Source of the DNA: Candidatus Poribacteria bacterium
Lineage (GTDB): Bacteria > Poribacteria > WGA-4E > WGA-3G
NCBI GenBank assembly: GCA_009841255.1
Contig: VXMD01000018.1
Location: 156,736-205,034 of the forward strand
DNA length: 48,299 nt
Direction of reading: 5' to 3'
Part shown: in pieces, positions 16,009-24,796 of the stretch
Position numbering within the stretch: position 1 is the first letter of the stretch
Layout: each line of letters opens with the position of its first letter
Made by a program: the position numbers and the translations under genes
The notes under the pieces: model-generated
Seen by the model: only the letters and a program-made list of their open reading frames with translations
Databases searched by the model: none
Told to the model about the DNA's origin: nothing

Positions 16009-17607
16009 ATGAAGAAATCGAGATCAGCATTTATTATTCATTTAGCAGTCTATCTGCTCTGCTTTGTCGTATGGAGTCCTTTGGTAGCGGCAGACAATCA
16101 CGGTGGTGGCTCAGCAGTCAGTTACCATTCCCAGATCGTCCCGCTCCTTAAACGGAGTTGTCAAGGATGCCATCACCCTGGGGATCCAAACGGTGATCTG
16201 ATTGTGACAACCTACGAAGGTCTCAAACAGGGTGGAATGGCGGGCGATGCCATTGTCCCCGGGAAACCCGATGAAAGTCTCCTTATCGAACTCATCTCCG
16301 GCGATGAGCCGGCAATGCCACAAAACATGGAACCGCTTTCCGCCGAAGAGGTCGAATTATTTCGACGCTGGATTCTCGAAGGTGCACACGACGATACACC
16401 CGCCGAAGTCGACGACATGGGTGAGGGAAACTATCCAACTTACACAGTGCCCCCCGTGGTTACGGCTCTGGCATATTCTCCGGATGGTAGCACCCTTGCG
16501 GTGTCCGGATTTCGCGAAATTTTGTTGTATGACACAACGAATTTTGAACTCAAAGCAAGATTGGTAGGCAAAGCACATCGCATAGAATCGCTGATGTATA
16601 CGGCAGATGGAAAGATCTTAGGCATGGCAGGTGGCTCCCCGGCACAATTCGGCGAAGTCCAGCTATGGGATACCGCCACAAATACGCTTATTAAAGCGAT
16701 GCGTTCCAGTTACGACACCGTATACGGACTCTCCTTCTCACCAGACGCCAGTCGTGTTGCTTTCGGATGCTCAGATCAGACCGTCCGCATCCTGTCCGTT
16801 GAAGACGAGAAAGAGCTGATTAAATTTGATAACCACAGTGATTGGGTGTTCGGAACAGTGTTTTCTACGGATGGCTCTCATTTTGTGAGTGCAGGACGGG
16901 ATACCGCCCTCAAGTTGGTTGAGGTAGATACAGGCTCTTTCGTTGACGACATAAACTCCAGTAACAAAGGTTATGGAGAAATCAATACTATTGCGCGGCA
17001 CCCGACTGAAGACTGGGTTCTAAATGGCGGTGAAGACCGGATCCCACGGCTCTACAAAATCTTTCGCGAAATACGCAGAGATGTCGGGAATACGGATTTC
17101 AACCTCATCCAAGCGTATGAAGCACAGTCGGGAACAATTGAAGGCGTCGCGTTTTCAACGGATGGCAGTCAATTCGCTACCGGCAGCACAGGCGGTGAAG
17201 CCCGTGTCTATAACGTGGAAGACGGAAAACGTTTGGCAAGCATGCAAGGCGATGCAGTGGGTGTTTTCGCAGTTTCGTTCCACCCGGATGGAAAGCAACT
17301 CGCCACAGGGGGTTTCGATGGAAAGATTCGGATATTTGATACCGCCTCCGGTAAACTCCTGAATGCCTTTATGTCTGTCCCGATCGAACCCGCGGGAAGC
17401 GAAGATGTCGCTCTGGTCGTGACAGGCATGACGTGAGGGGCATGCGTTGCCAGAGTGCAGGATGCACTCACACAGCACCAAAGCGTTATCAGTGTTAAAG
17501 TCTCGCTACCGGATCAAGCCATCATTAAAGTCAGAAAGAATACCGCCACGGCGGACGATCTTGTGAATATCGTTACAGAAACGGGATTCAGCGCGAAGGT
17601 TAAATAG
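16009..17607 (+). CDS. Selenoprotein: secreted PSCyt1 cytochrome / WD40 propeller / HMA domain with in-frame UGA (Sec476)
   Basis: Read with TGA 17434-17436 as selenocysteine, the product has 532 residues. A signal peptide (about 1-28) is followed by a planctomycete-type c-type cytochrome domain with CQGCH at 51-55, then by WD40-type repeats (about 145-460, e.g. FSPDASRVAFGCSDQTVRI and FHPDGKQLATGGFDGKIRIFD). After VVTGMT comes the TGA and then GACVARVQDALTQHQSVIS..., running without interruption to a TAG at 17605. Residues 468-532 are a textbook heavy-metal-associated domain in which the metal motif GMTCxxC is GMT-U-xx-C (Sec476, Cys479). A hairpin fitting a bacterial SECIS lies 17-33 nt behind the UGA. 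Frame, length and conservation after the codon argue against a true stop. The sulfatase gene begins 21 nt downstream. Metal or redox chemistry outside the cytoplasm is inferred. Confidence 0.88.
17453..17469 (+). promoter_or_regulatory. Putative bacterial SECIS element, HMA selenoprotein
   Basis: GAGTGC-AGGAT-GCACTC forms a perfect 6-bp stem (7 bp if A17459 pairs with T17463), with GG at the tip of the loop. The GG starts 23 nt after the UGA, inside the spacing range reported for bacterial SECIS elements, and the tip resembles the E. coli fdhF hairpin (GCAGGUCUGC). It lies inside the coding region, as bacterial SECIS elements do. Confidence 0.8.
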
Positions 17608-17628
17608 CAGGCGTGAAGAGGTTGATGT

Positions 17629-19077
17629 ATGGCTGACAAGGCACCCAACGTCCTCTGGGTTTGCACGGATCAACAACGCTATGACACAATCGGTGCATTA
17701 GGGAATCCGTATGTGTCAACACCGAACATCGACAATTTAGTGGCGGAAGGCGTTGCATTTACGCATGCCTATTGTCAAAGCCCTATCTGTACCCCGAGTC
17801 GAGCGAGCTTTCTCACGGGTATGTATCCGAGCGCGACACACGCCATTCGCAACGGAAACGATTTTTTTTCGGATGCGTACCCGCTTGTAACGCGCACCCT
17901 CGCGGATATCGGTTATGATTGCGGATTGATCGGCAAACTTCACCTTGCGAGTGCTTACGGGCGGGTGGAACCACGTGTAAACGACGGTTACCGTTATTGG
18001 CACTACAGCCATGCACCACGCGACGACTGGGAACAGGGACACGACTACGCTGATTGGGTTCGCACGAAGGGCTACATTTTAGGTGAGTTGAACCAGAATC
18101 CGGAAGGTGTGCCAGCGGAATTGCATCAGACGACATGGTGTGCAGAAAAGACGATTGAATTTATTCGTGAAGATCGGGAGTGCCCATGGCTTGCGAGTGT
18201 CAATATCTACGATCCGCATCCGCCGTTCAATCCACCACAAACACACCGAGACCAATATAATCCGGCGGAAATGCCAGAGCCACTTTTCCGAAACAGCGAT
18301 CTGGAACAGCAGACCCGACTACAAGCGATCGATTTTCAATCCAAAGTGCGTACACCCGATGAACTGGACATTCGGAGTCCGATCTTACCGCAGACCCCGC
18401 GTCAAGAAGCAGATGCAGTCGGGTCGAGAGACGCCAAAACACTCATAGCCGCCTATTATGCGATGATCCAACTGATTGACGAGCAGTTCGGTAGGATCCT
18501 TGAAACGCTTGACGAAATGGGACAACGGGAAAACACCGTCATCATTTTCACCAGTGACCATGGAGAAACACTCGGCGACCATGGACTTATCCAAAAGGGG
18601 TGTCGGTTCTACGAAGGCTTGGTCAGGGTGCCACTGATTTTCTCATGGCAGGGACAATTCGCGAGCGGACTCAAAAGTGACGCACTCGTTGAACTCGTCG
18701 ACAAAGCCCCGACACTCTTGGAATTGGCAGGTTTAACGGTCCCCGAGGAGATGCACGGCACATCACTGCTGCCGATTCTCCGAGGTGAAGCGGATCCGAA
18801 CCATCACCGGGATTTCGTCCGATGTGAGTACTATGATGCCGTGGATCTGCCGGATCACACTTTCGCAACAATGTACCGAAATGAACGTTACAAATTAGTA
18901 GTATACCACGGACACGCAGAGGGTGAACTCTACGATTTAATTGAGGATCCGGACGAGTTTGAGAATCTCTGGCATGCTCCCGCGAAACAGGGTATCAAGC
19001 TGGAATTGTTAAAACGGAATTTTGATGCATCCATGTTTGCTATGGATAGGGGATCGCGGCGGGTAGGACCGATGTGA
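17629..19077 (+). CDS. Sulfatase (type I, Cys-type)
   Basis: The 482-residue protein is a full-length alkaline-phosphatase-superfamily sulfatase without signal peptide. The N-terminal metal site NVLWVCTDQQ, the C-T-P-S-R signature (Cys54 to Arg58, followed by ASFLTG) that is converted to formylglycine, GKLHLA, and the second metal site FTSDHGETLGDHG are all present, as is the C-terminal YKLVVYHGHAEGELYDLIEDP strand found in choline-sulfatase-like and arylsulfatase members. It hydrolyses a sulfate ester; the substrate cannot be told from sequence. Activation needs a formylglycine-generating enzyme, and the SUMF1-like protein at 4909 lacks its cysteines. It follows the HMA selenoprotein by 21 nt and is probably in the same operon. 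Confidence 0.94.
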   Translation: MADKAPNVLWVCTDQQRYDTIGALGNPYVSTPNIDNLVAEGVAFTHAYCQSPICTPSRASFLTGMYPSATHAIRNGNDFFSDAYPLVTRTLADIGYDCGLIGKLHLASAYGRVEPRVNDGYRYWHYSHAPRDDWEQGHDYADWVRTKGYILGELNQNPEGVPAELHQTTWCAEKTIEFIREDRECPWLASVNIYDPHPPFNPPQTHRDQYNPAEMPEPLFRNSDLEQQTRLQAIDFQSKVRTPDELDIRSPILPQTPRQEADAVGSRDAKTLIAAYYAMIQLIDEQFGRILETLDEMGQRENTVIIFTSDHGETLGDHGLIQKGCRFYEGLVRVPLIFSWQGQFASGLKSDALVELVDKAPTLLELAGLTVPEEMHGTSLLPILRGEADPNHHRDFVRCEYYDAVDLPDHTFATMYRNERYKLVVYHGHAEGELYDLIEDPDEFENLWHAPAKQGIKLELLKRNFDASMFAMDRGSRRVGPM

Positions 19078-19193
19078 GGAATTGTGATGGAATGAGTTCC
19101 AATTTCCGCGTTTGTAGTGTTTATCATTGGACTCGGGATAGTCGCCGGAAAGGCGATACACCACGCTAGCAAAGATTGAGATAAAACGAAATT

Positions 19194-19985
19194 ATGCTTG
19201 AGCGTAACACTATCCATTGCGGCGACACCTTCACTCTACTGAAAGAGGTAAAAGACGCTTCAGTGGACCTGATTGTGTGTGATGGACCGTATGGCGTAAC
19301 AGAGAATTCGTGGGACGATATTTCTTCAATTCAGGAATTTAATCTCACGCTTATTAAAGCGTTCACGCCGAAACTGAAGGACGGAGGCGCACTCTATCTG
19401 TTCGGAAAACCGGACTGTATCGACTTCATAGACTACCGACAATACTTAAATCTCCGTTCAAAGATTGTCTGGTATCAGCCAAGCAGGCTTGCACAGGGAC
19501 GCATCAGTTACACCAACAACTATGACATCATCTGCTATTTCATCAAGGGCAAAAAGCCGCGGTGCTATAATTTAGATGCCATCAGAGTTTCGCAACTTGT
19601 TGAGTTAGCGCATCGGAATCGGTGCGAAAATGTGCCCTCCGTAACCAACGGTAAGTTTGGCAAGACAAAATATAATCCGAAAGGAAAGAATCCCGGCGAT
19701 GTCTGGGGCGATATAAAGCAATTAACATACAAATCCAAGGAGTTAGTGAGTAGAAAAGCCCTCAACACGATCCAGAAACCCGAGAAACTCATTGAACGGA
19801 TTGTATTAGCGAGTTCACTACCGGGGGATTTAGTTTTGGATCCTTTTGCGGGCGTCGGCACGTGTCTTGTGGTGTGTAAGCGCCATCAACGGGATTTTAT
19901 CGGGTTTGAGATCGAACCGAGTTTCGTGAAATCAGGAAATGAACGGCTTCGCGCGTGCTATAACGACTCAGACGTGCCTTTATAG
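19194..19985 (+). CDS. Solitary DNA methyltransferase (N4/N6 amino group)
   Basis: The 263-residue protein has the beta-class motif order: catalytic motif IV as LIVCDGPYG (the D-P-P-Y loop with Gly in the second position) near residue 30, and SAM-binding motif I as LDPFAGVGTC near residue 220, followed by FIGFEIEPSFV. Such enzymes methylate adenine N6 or cytosine N4 in DNA. No restriction gene is adjacent, so it is an orphan methylase, perhaps phage- or plasmid-derived or regulatory. The DGPY variant is tolerated in this family. Confidence 0.9.
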   Translation: MLERNTIHCGDTFTLLKEVKDASVDLIVCDGPYGVTENSWDDISSIQEFNLTLIKAFTPKLKDGGALYLFGKPDCIDFIDYRQYLNLRSKIVWYQPSRLAQGRISYTNNYDIICYFIKGKKPRCYNLDAIRVSQLVELAHRNRCENVPSVTNGKFGKTKYNPKGKNPGDVWGDIKQLTYKSKELVSRKALNTIQKPEKLIERIVLASSLPGDLVLDPFAGVGTCLVVCKRHQRDFIGFEIEPSFVKSGNERLRACYNDSDVPL

Positions 19986-20016
19986 GGACGATATCCGCGA
20001 ATTCTATACTAAAGAC

Positions 20017-20045
20017 TTGACAAAAACGTTAATTTATGATACTAT
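20017..20045 (+). promoter_or_regulatory. Sigma-70 promoter upstream of the GATase-like secreted protein
   Basis: TTGACA (20017-20022), a 17-nt spacer and TACTAT (20040-20045), with the same -10 as the promoter at 4479. The ATG at 20164 lies about 110 nt downstream of the start point. Confidence 0.65.
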
Positions 20046-20163
20046 TTATGTTAAATTAGAGGGAAGAGGAACCTGAAACGCACCTTAACGCCACTTATAG
20101 AGGATGCTATCAGTAGGCGTAAGTTTTCGCGCGCCATTTCGTGTAAAGATACAAGGAGCACCC

Positions 20164-21021
20164 ATGGAACGGATTTTCAAACGGCAGGATTTGGCTCACA
20201 AGTGTCGCCAAATGGCATTTTGTTTGACATTTCTTCTCTTTTTTGGTATAACTATTGGCAATGCTGCGGTGGAAGTCGGGTTTGTCTATCTCGGTGAGAA
20301 GGGACCTTTCACTGAGCCGGCGTTGAATTTTGCGGAAAAAGCATTCAAAACGAAGCAACTCGCCAAAGCAGACTTAAAAAGCAACACATTCAAGGAGTTC
20401 GGTGTTATCTGGTGGCATGAAGGCGATACCGATCCGGGTGAATTGTCCCCTGCCGAAATCGGGGCGTTCATGGACTACGCTGAAAGTGGTGGGGCTGTCC
20501 TCTTAACAGGGTGGGCAATCCGGCACGCCACTAACTTCGGACTTGAAAAAGCGGTGGCACGCCAGTTCGGTCCTGTCCCCGCAGACGGTATTGCGGTTGG
20601 TATCACCGTGCTAAAAGAGACGATTGAACGCGGTTTAGTGGAAGGACTCGAAAATATTGACGGAAAAGCACCACAGGTAGACGATAGAGTCCAAGTTAAT
20701 TCCACAGGTTATCCGAAGAGCGGGGACTATTACGATAAGATTTGGACGGACTTTATTACGCTCGCAAACGCCTGGGGACCCCCTGCAAACGACTGGGGTG
20801 ATCGGATCGCGGCGTTCGGCTATTGGGAAGCTGGTGCCGGAAAGGTATTCAATATGAACTGGCGACTCCCGAATTACCACAAGAATAACGAGGATATCGA
20901 ACAACTGGAGAAACTCACAGAGAACGTCATTAATTGGTTAGCAAGCGAATCGGAATACGCGGCGGTCTCCGCTGGCGGTAAGTTGCCAATTGTGTGGGGG
21001 CGGCTGAAGAATAGCCATTAA
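20164..21021 (+). CDS. Secreted protein with GATase-1-like/DUF4960-like domain and W-G tail motif
   Basis: The ATG at 20164 is chosen over the upstream one at 20104 because AAGGAG lies just in front of it, giving 285 residues with a signal peptide (AFCLTFLLFFGITIGNA). The mature part starts VEVGFVYLGEKG and has the alternating alpha/beta pattern of class-I glutamine-amidotransferase-like folds (FGVIWWHEGD, FMDYAESGGAVLLTGW, FGYWEAGAGKVFNMNWRL), but no catalytic Cys-His-Glu triad was seen. The fold is known in secreted ThuA/DUF4960-type proteins of carbohydrate users. The protein ends GKLPIVWGRLKNSH, the motif shared with the proteins at 1568 and 5840. Its substrate is unknown. Confidence 0.8.
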   Translation: MERIFKRQDLAHKCRQMAFCLTFLLFFGITIGNAAVEVGFVYLGEKGPFTEPALNFAEKAFKTKQLAKADLKSNTFKEFGVIWWHEGDTDPGELSPAEIGAFMDYAESGGAVLLTGWAIRHATNFGLEKAVARQFGPVPADGIAVGITVLKETIERGLVEGLENIDGKAPQVDDRVQVNSTGYPKSGDYYDKIWTDFITLANAWGPPANDWGDRIAAFGYWEAGAGKVFNMNWRLPNYHKNNEDIEQLEKLTENVINWLASESEYAAVSAGGKLPIVWGRLKNSH

Positions 21022-21078
21022 CTGATGGCTGACGCTGATTCACATTCTATCCGTAATTGCAAATCTACTACATTTTCC

Positions 21079-21101
21079 CGCAAGCCCACACGCGGCTTGC
21101 G
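21079..21101. other. Hairpin CGCAAGCC/GGCTTGCG in the intergenic gap
   Basis: CGCAAGCC (21079-21086) and GGCTTGCG (21094-21101) flank CACACGC. There is no T run. The sequence ACGCAAGCCGCGTGTGGG recurs in inverse orientation near 33373-33390, so it is another dispersed repeat. Confidence 0.5.
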
Positions 21102-21164
21102 TAGCAGTAATAACAAATTTTAAAAAAGGATACTTTATGCCAGCCTCTATAGGCTTACAGGACA

Positions 21165-22085
21165 ATGGATAATCTAAACGCTCAGACAGACGCACAATCG
21201 AATCTACCTGAAGGCGTCAAAGCACGCCTCGATCAAGGAAACCTAACCGGAGATATAGCATTTTCATCGGATGGCACGCAACTCGCAGTCGCCTGTGACA
21301 TCGGCGTCTGGGTCTATGATGTGGACAGCGGGCTCGGACTTAACCTCCTCGTTGAACACAAGGAATACGTCAGATGCGTCGCGTATTCTCCTGATGGCAG
21401 TGCGATTGCTAGCGGAAGCATAGATAACACGGTAGTCTTATGGGACGCAATGAGTGGATCTCCGACAGCGACGCTTATCGGGCATACCGACGCCGTTAGG
21501 AGTGTTGCATATTCCAGAGATGGTGCCACCGTCGCAAGTGGAAGTCCTGATGGGACAGTGCGGTTATGGGATGCCAACACAGGAGAGGCGAAAGATACAC
21601 TTAAAGGACGCGCAGACTCTATCAGATGTGTTAAATACTCTCCAGATGGGAGCACCCTCGCCGCTGGAACCGGGGACGACATAGTGGTCCTGTGGGATGC
21701 TACCACCGGCAGACACAAAGCAACACTCAAAGGACATACGCATATTATCGATTCAATCGCCTATTCCCCTGATGGAGCCGTTCTTGCAAGCGGAAGTATT
21801 GACGGCACGGTTCGATTGTGGAATACAGATACAAGCGGATTGATAACGACACTTACAGGACATGCGGGTTATGTCTGGAGCGTCGCTTACGCCCCTGACA
21901 GCAAAACCGTCGCAAGCGGTGGAAATGACAACACGATTCGTTTATGGGATGTCGCGACAGCGGAACTGAAAGAAACACTCACAGGACACACAGGAAGCGT
22001 CAGGAATGTCGCGTATTCTCCTAATGGCAGTGTTCTCGCTAGTGGCAGCGAGGACGATACCGTATTCATATGGGATATCACGTAA
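21165..22085 (+). CDS. Cytoplasmic WD40-repeat protein (one seven-bladed propeller)
   Basis: The 306-residue protein has no signal peptide. It consists of seven WD40 repeats with the usual pattern (AYSPDGSxxASGSxDxTVRLWDxxTGxxxxTLxGHTxxVxxV), filling the whole chain, which is the length of one propeller. The strict similarity between blades suggests recent internal amplification. Such propellers serve as protein-protein interaction platforms. Other bacterial WD40 proteins are often attached to kinases or cytochromes, but this one is alone, and the secreted WD40 cytochrome at 16009 is a separate, more divergent protein. Confidence 0.9.
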   Translation: MDNLNAQTDAQSNLPEGVKARLDQGNLTGDIAFSSDGTQLAVACDIGVWVYDVDSGLGLNLLVEHKEYVRCVAYSPDGSAIASGSIDNTVVLWDAMSGSPTATLIGHTDAVRSVAYSRDGATVASGSPDGTVRLWDANTGEAKDTLKGRADSIRCVKYSPDGSTLAAGTGDDIVVLWDATTGRHKATLKGHTHIIDSIAYSPDGAVLASGSIDGTVRLWNTDTSGLITTLTGHAGYVWSVAYAPDSKTVASGGNDNTIRLWDVATAELKETLTGHTGSVRNVAYSPNGSVLASGSEDDTVFIWDIT

Positions 22086-22105
22086 ATCATTAAGCCAAAA
22101 TTGTA

Positions 22106-22232
22106 GCCTGCAACAATACGCAGAAATACTTTCTTCGCATTGGATTTCAGCGTTCGCAAAAACACGCAGGCGGATATACGTTCAGTAATGCGATATATCC
22201 AAACCACTTGACCGAACCGCAAGGTAAAATTA
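22106..22232. mobile_element. MITE-like repeat (copy 2)
   Basis: In inverse orientation this stretch carries GCCTGCAACAATACGCAG, CGCAAAAACACGCAGGCGG and ATATACG, and ends with CCGAACCGCAAGG. These blocks follow the same order as in the copy at 30706-31020 read on the other strand. A hairpin GGAGGA/TCCTCC follows at 22239-22257, before the PSCyt gene. Confidence 0.7.
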
Positions 22233-22293
22233 AAATAAGGAGGACGGCGTCTCCTCCGTCGATCACAGCCGGGGGCTCACGCCGAGTTTTTTG

Positions 22294-24780
22294 ATGAAAC
22301 CCAGGTCTAACTTTGTAACAATATTCCTTGTTGCATTCTCTATCTGTCTCGCATCGGGAATCGGAATTCCCTCCTACGCAGCGAGCGAGATGGAACAGCC
22401 TGCAAGTGCCGAAGTTCCGACGGTGCAAGCGTTAAAAGTCCACCCTGAGTCACTAACATTGGAGCACGCGCGTGACGGTAGACGCGTGCTTGTGTCAGGA
22501 AAGACGAAAAGTGGCGCGTGGGTAGATGTAACACCTTATGCGGCACTGACACCTACCACCGCAGGAGTGAAAGTGTATGAAGATGGTTATATCTTCCCGA
22601 TGGCGGTGGGCACAACAAAAATTACGGTGACCGTCAAAGGTGTCAGCACCGAATTGCCCGTGACCGTTAAAAGCATGGATGCACCCCCTGTCAGTTTCGT
22701 GCGAGATGTCATGCCACTCCTGAGCCATGCTGGGTGTAATAACGGCACATGTCACGGTGCAGCAAAAGGCAAAAATGGGTTCAAACTCTCACTCCGCGGC
22801 TACGACCCCGATTTCGACTATGAACTCTTAATCGAGGACATATCCGGACGGCGGTTCAACCGAGCGTTCCCAGAACAAAGCCTGATGTTGCTAAAACCGA
22901 CATCGGAAGTGCCGCATAAAGGCGGACAGGTAATCGTCCCAGGCGATCGGGATTATGAAATCATTCGTCAATGGATAGCGGAAGGTGCTACTCCTGACGT
23001 TCACACCACAAAACGCGTCGAAAGGTTGGAGGTCCTACCCGATTCGGCTGAGCTTGCAACGCCGGGTATGAAGCAACAACTTATCGTGATCGCACACTAT
23101 CCCGATGGCACAACCCGGGATGTCACCCGTGAAGCGAAGTTCACAAGTAGTGTCAATGAGGTAGCAAAGGTTACAGACAATGGTGTGGTAACCGCAGAAC
23201 GCCGTGGCGAAACTGCGATCCTCACCCGATACGAAGGCGCCTATAGCACGAACGGCATCATCGTTATGGGTGACCGGAGCGGCTACAAGTGGGTCAAAAC
23301 CCCCGAATACAACTATATTGACACACACGTTCACAATAAGCTGAAGCGGATGAAAATCCTACCTTCTGAACTTTGCACGGATGAAGAGTTTGTACGACGC
23401 ATCTATTTCGATCTGACAGGTCTCCCGCCGACGCCGGCACAGGTGCGGAGTTTCTTGACCGATACGACCGCCTCTAAAGCCAAACGGGAAAAACTCATCG
23501 ATACCCTCGTCGAAACATCGGAGTTTGTTGACCACTGGACGCATAAATGGGGCGATCTGTTGCAGTCTAACCGTAAATTCCTCGGTGAGCGTGGGATCTG
23601 GCTCTTCCAGCAGTGGATCTACCAAGCCATTGCCGAGAACCGTCCGTATGATGAGTTTGTGCGTGAGCTGATTACCGCAACCGGTAGCACTTACACAAAT
23701 CCCGCAGCAAACTATTTCCGTGTTTCCCGTGAATATACGGCTGCCGTGGAAAACACAACCCAACTTTTCTTAGGTGTTCGGTTCTCATGCAACAAATGCC
23801 ATGACCATCCCTTTGAAAAATGGACGCAAAACCAGTACTATGAATTCGGTGCGTTCTTCGCGGATGTCAAAGTCAAACCGGGGCAACTTCCCGGCGATGA
23901 GGTCGTCTATGCCAACTACACCCCGGAGCCTGTGAAACACCCGCGGACGTTAGCCGTGGTTGAACCCGCAGTCCCGTTCGGAGAAGTCGCGGAAGAAACC
24001 GACGACAAACGTGAAATGCTCGCAGCGTGGCTCACCGCTAAAGAGAATCCGATGTTTGCTCGGGCAGGTGCGAACCGTATCTGGAGTTACTTCATGGGAC
24101 GTGGGATTATCGAACCTGTAGATGATATTCGAACAAGTAATCCACCGACGAACCCTGAATTGCTTGACGCATTGACTCAGGACTTCGTGGACAGTGGATT
24201 TAACATGAAACATATCATGAAGACAATCACACGTTCTCGAACCTACCAACAGAGCATCACGACCAATAAGTGGAATAAGGCGGATACGATCAACTTTTCG
24301 CACGCAGTTGCCCGACGCTTGACGGCAGAACAGTTGTTAGATGCGATTGGGATCGCGACAGGAAGCCGCCCACGATTTGAAGAGATGCCGAAAAAATTCC
24401 GAGCGGTGCAGTTGCCGGACAGCAAGGTCAAAGACGACGGATTCTTGAAGTTGTTTGGCAGACCTGAGCGCGAAACCTCGTGCGAATGCGAACGTACCAC
24501 GGAGGTCAGTCTCGCACACGCAATGAACCTTATTAATGGACCGACGGTTGCAGAGTCACTCATCGATCCAGAAGGACGTATTGCACAACTCATCGAAACG
24601 AATCATGATGACCGGGTTCTCGTCGAGGAACTCTATCTCGCAACGCTCTCTCGGTTACCGGAGAAGAACGAATACGCAGTAGCGATTGAACACCTTGCGA
24701 ATGCCGAATCTAAGGAAGAAGGTGCGCAAGACTTGTTGTGGGCACTCATTAACAGTCCCGCTTTCTTATTCAATCGATAA
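22294..24780 (+). CDS. PSCyt1 / Ig-like / DUF1549 / DUF1553 protein (planctomycete-type cytochrome)
   Basis: The ATG at 22294 (directly behind a TTG) gives 828 residues with a signal peptide (FVTIFLVAFSICLASGIGIPSYA). In order: a bacterial Ig-like (BIG2) region, a cytochrome-like segment with CNNGTCHG and NGFKLSLRGYDP, a second Ig-like stretch (about 250-330), DUF1549 (about 345-540, including SCNKCHDHPFEKW) and DUF1553 (about 570-810, including ANRIWSYFMGRGIIEPVDD). These proteins are characteristic of Planctomycetes, Verrucomicrobia and Poribacteria, are exported, bind haem through CxxCH and are encoded beside DUF1501 proteins, as here. The role is thought to be extracellular polymer or sulfated-sugar degradation with electron transfer, but is not proved. 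Confidence 0.92.
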   Translation: MKPRSNFVTIFLVAFSICLASGIGIPSYAASEMEQPASAEVPTVQALKVHPESLTLEHARDGRRVLVSGKTKSGAWVDVTPYAALTPTTAGVKVYEDGYIFPMAVGTTKITVTVKGVSTELPVTVKSMDAPPVSFVRDVMPLLSHAGCNNGTCHGAAKGKNGFKLSLRGYDPDFDYELLIEDISGRRFNRAFPEQSLMLLKPTSEVPHKGGQVIVPGDRDYEIIRQWIAEGATPDVHTTKRVERLEVLPDSAELATPGMKQQLIVIAHYPDGTTRDVTREAKFTSSVNEVAKVTDNGVVTAERRGETAILTRYEGAYSTNGIIVMGDRSGYKWVKTPEYNYIDTHVHNKLKRMKILPSELCTDEEFVRRIYFDLTGLPPTPAQVRSFLTDTTASKAKREKLIDTLVETSEFVDHWTHKWGDLLQSNRKFLGERGIWLFQQWIYQAIAENRPYDEFVRELITATGSTYTNPAANYFRVSREYTAAVENTTQLFLGVRFSCNKCHDHPFEKWTQNQYYEFGAFFADVKVKPGQLPGDEVVYANYTPEPVKHPRTLAVVEPAVPFGEVAEETDDKREMLAAWLTAKENPMFARAGANRIWSYFMGRGIIEPVDDIRTSNPPTNPELLDALTQDFVDSGFNMKHIMKTITRSRTYQQSITTNKWNKADTINFSHAVARRLTAEQLLDAIGIATGSRPRFEEMPKKFRAVQLPDSKVKDDGFLKLFGRPERETSCECERTTEVSLAHAMNLINGPTVAESLIDPEGRIAQLIETNHDDRVLVEELYLATLSRLPEKNEYAVAIEHLANAESKEEGAQDLLWALINSPAFLFNR

Positions 24781-24796
24781 ATGGAGGAAACAATCG

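Noticed and set aside
17434-17436. TGA as normal stop of the WD40 cytochrome protein
   Set aside because: Fifty-six further codons encode a complete HMA domain with the TGA exactly at the metal-binding Cys position, and a SECIS-like hairpin follows.
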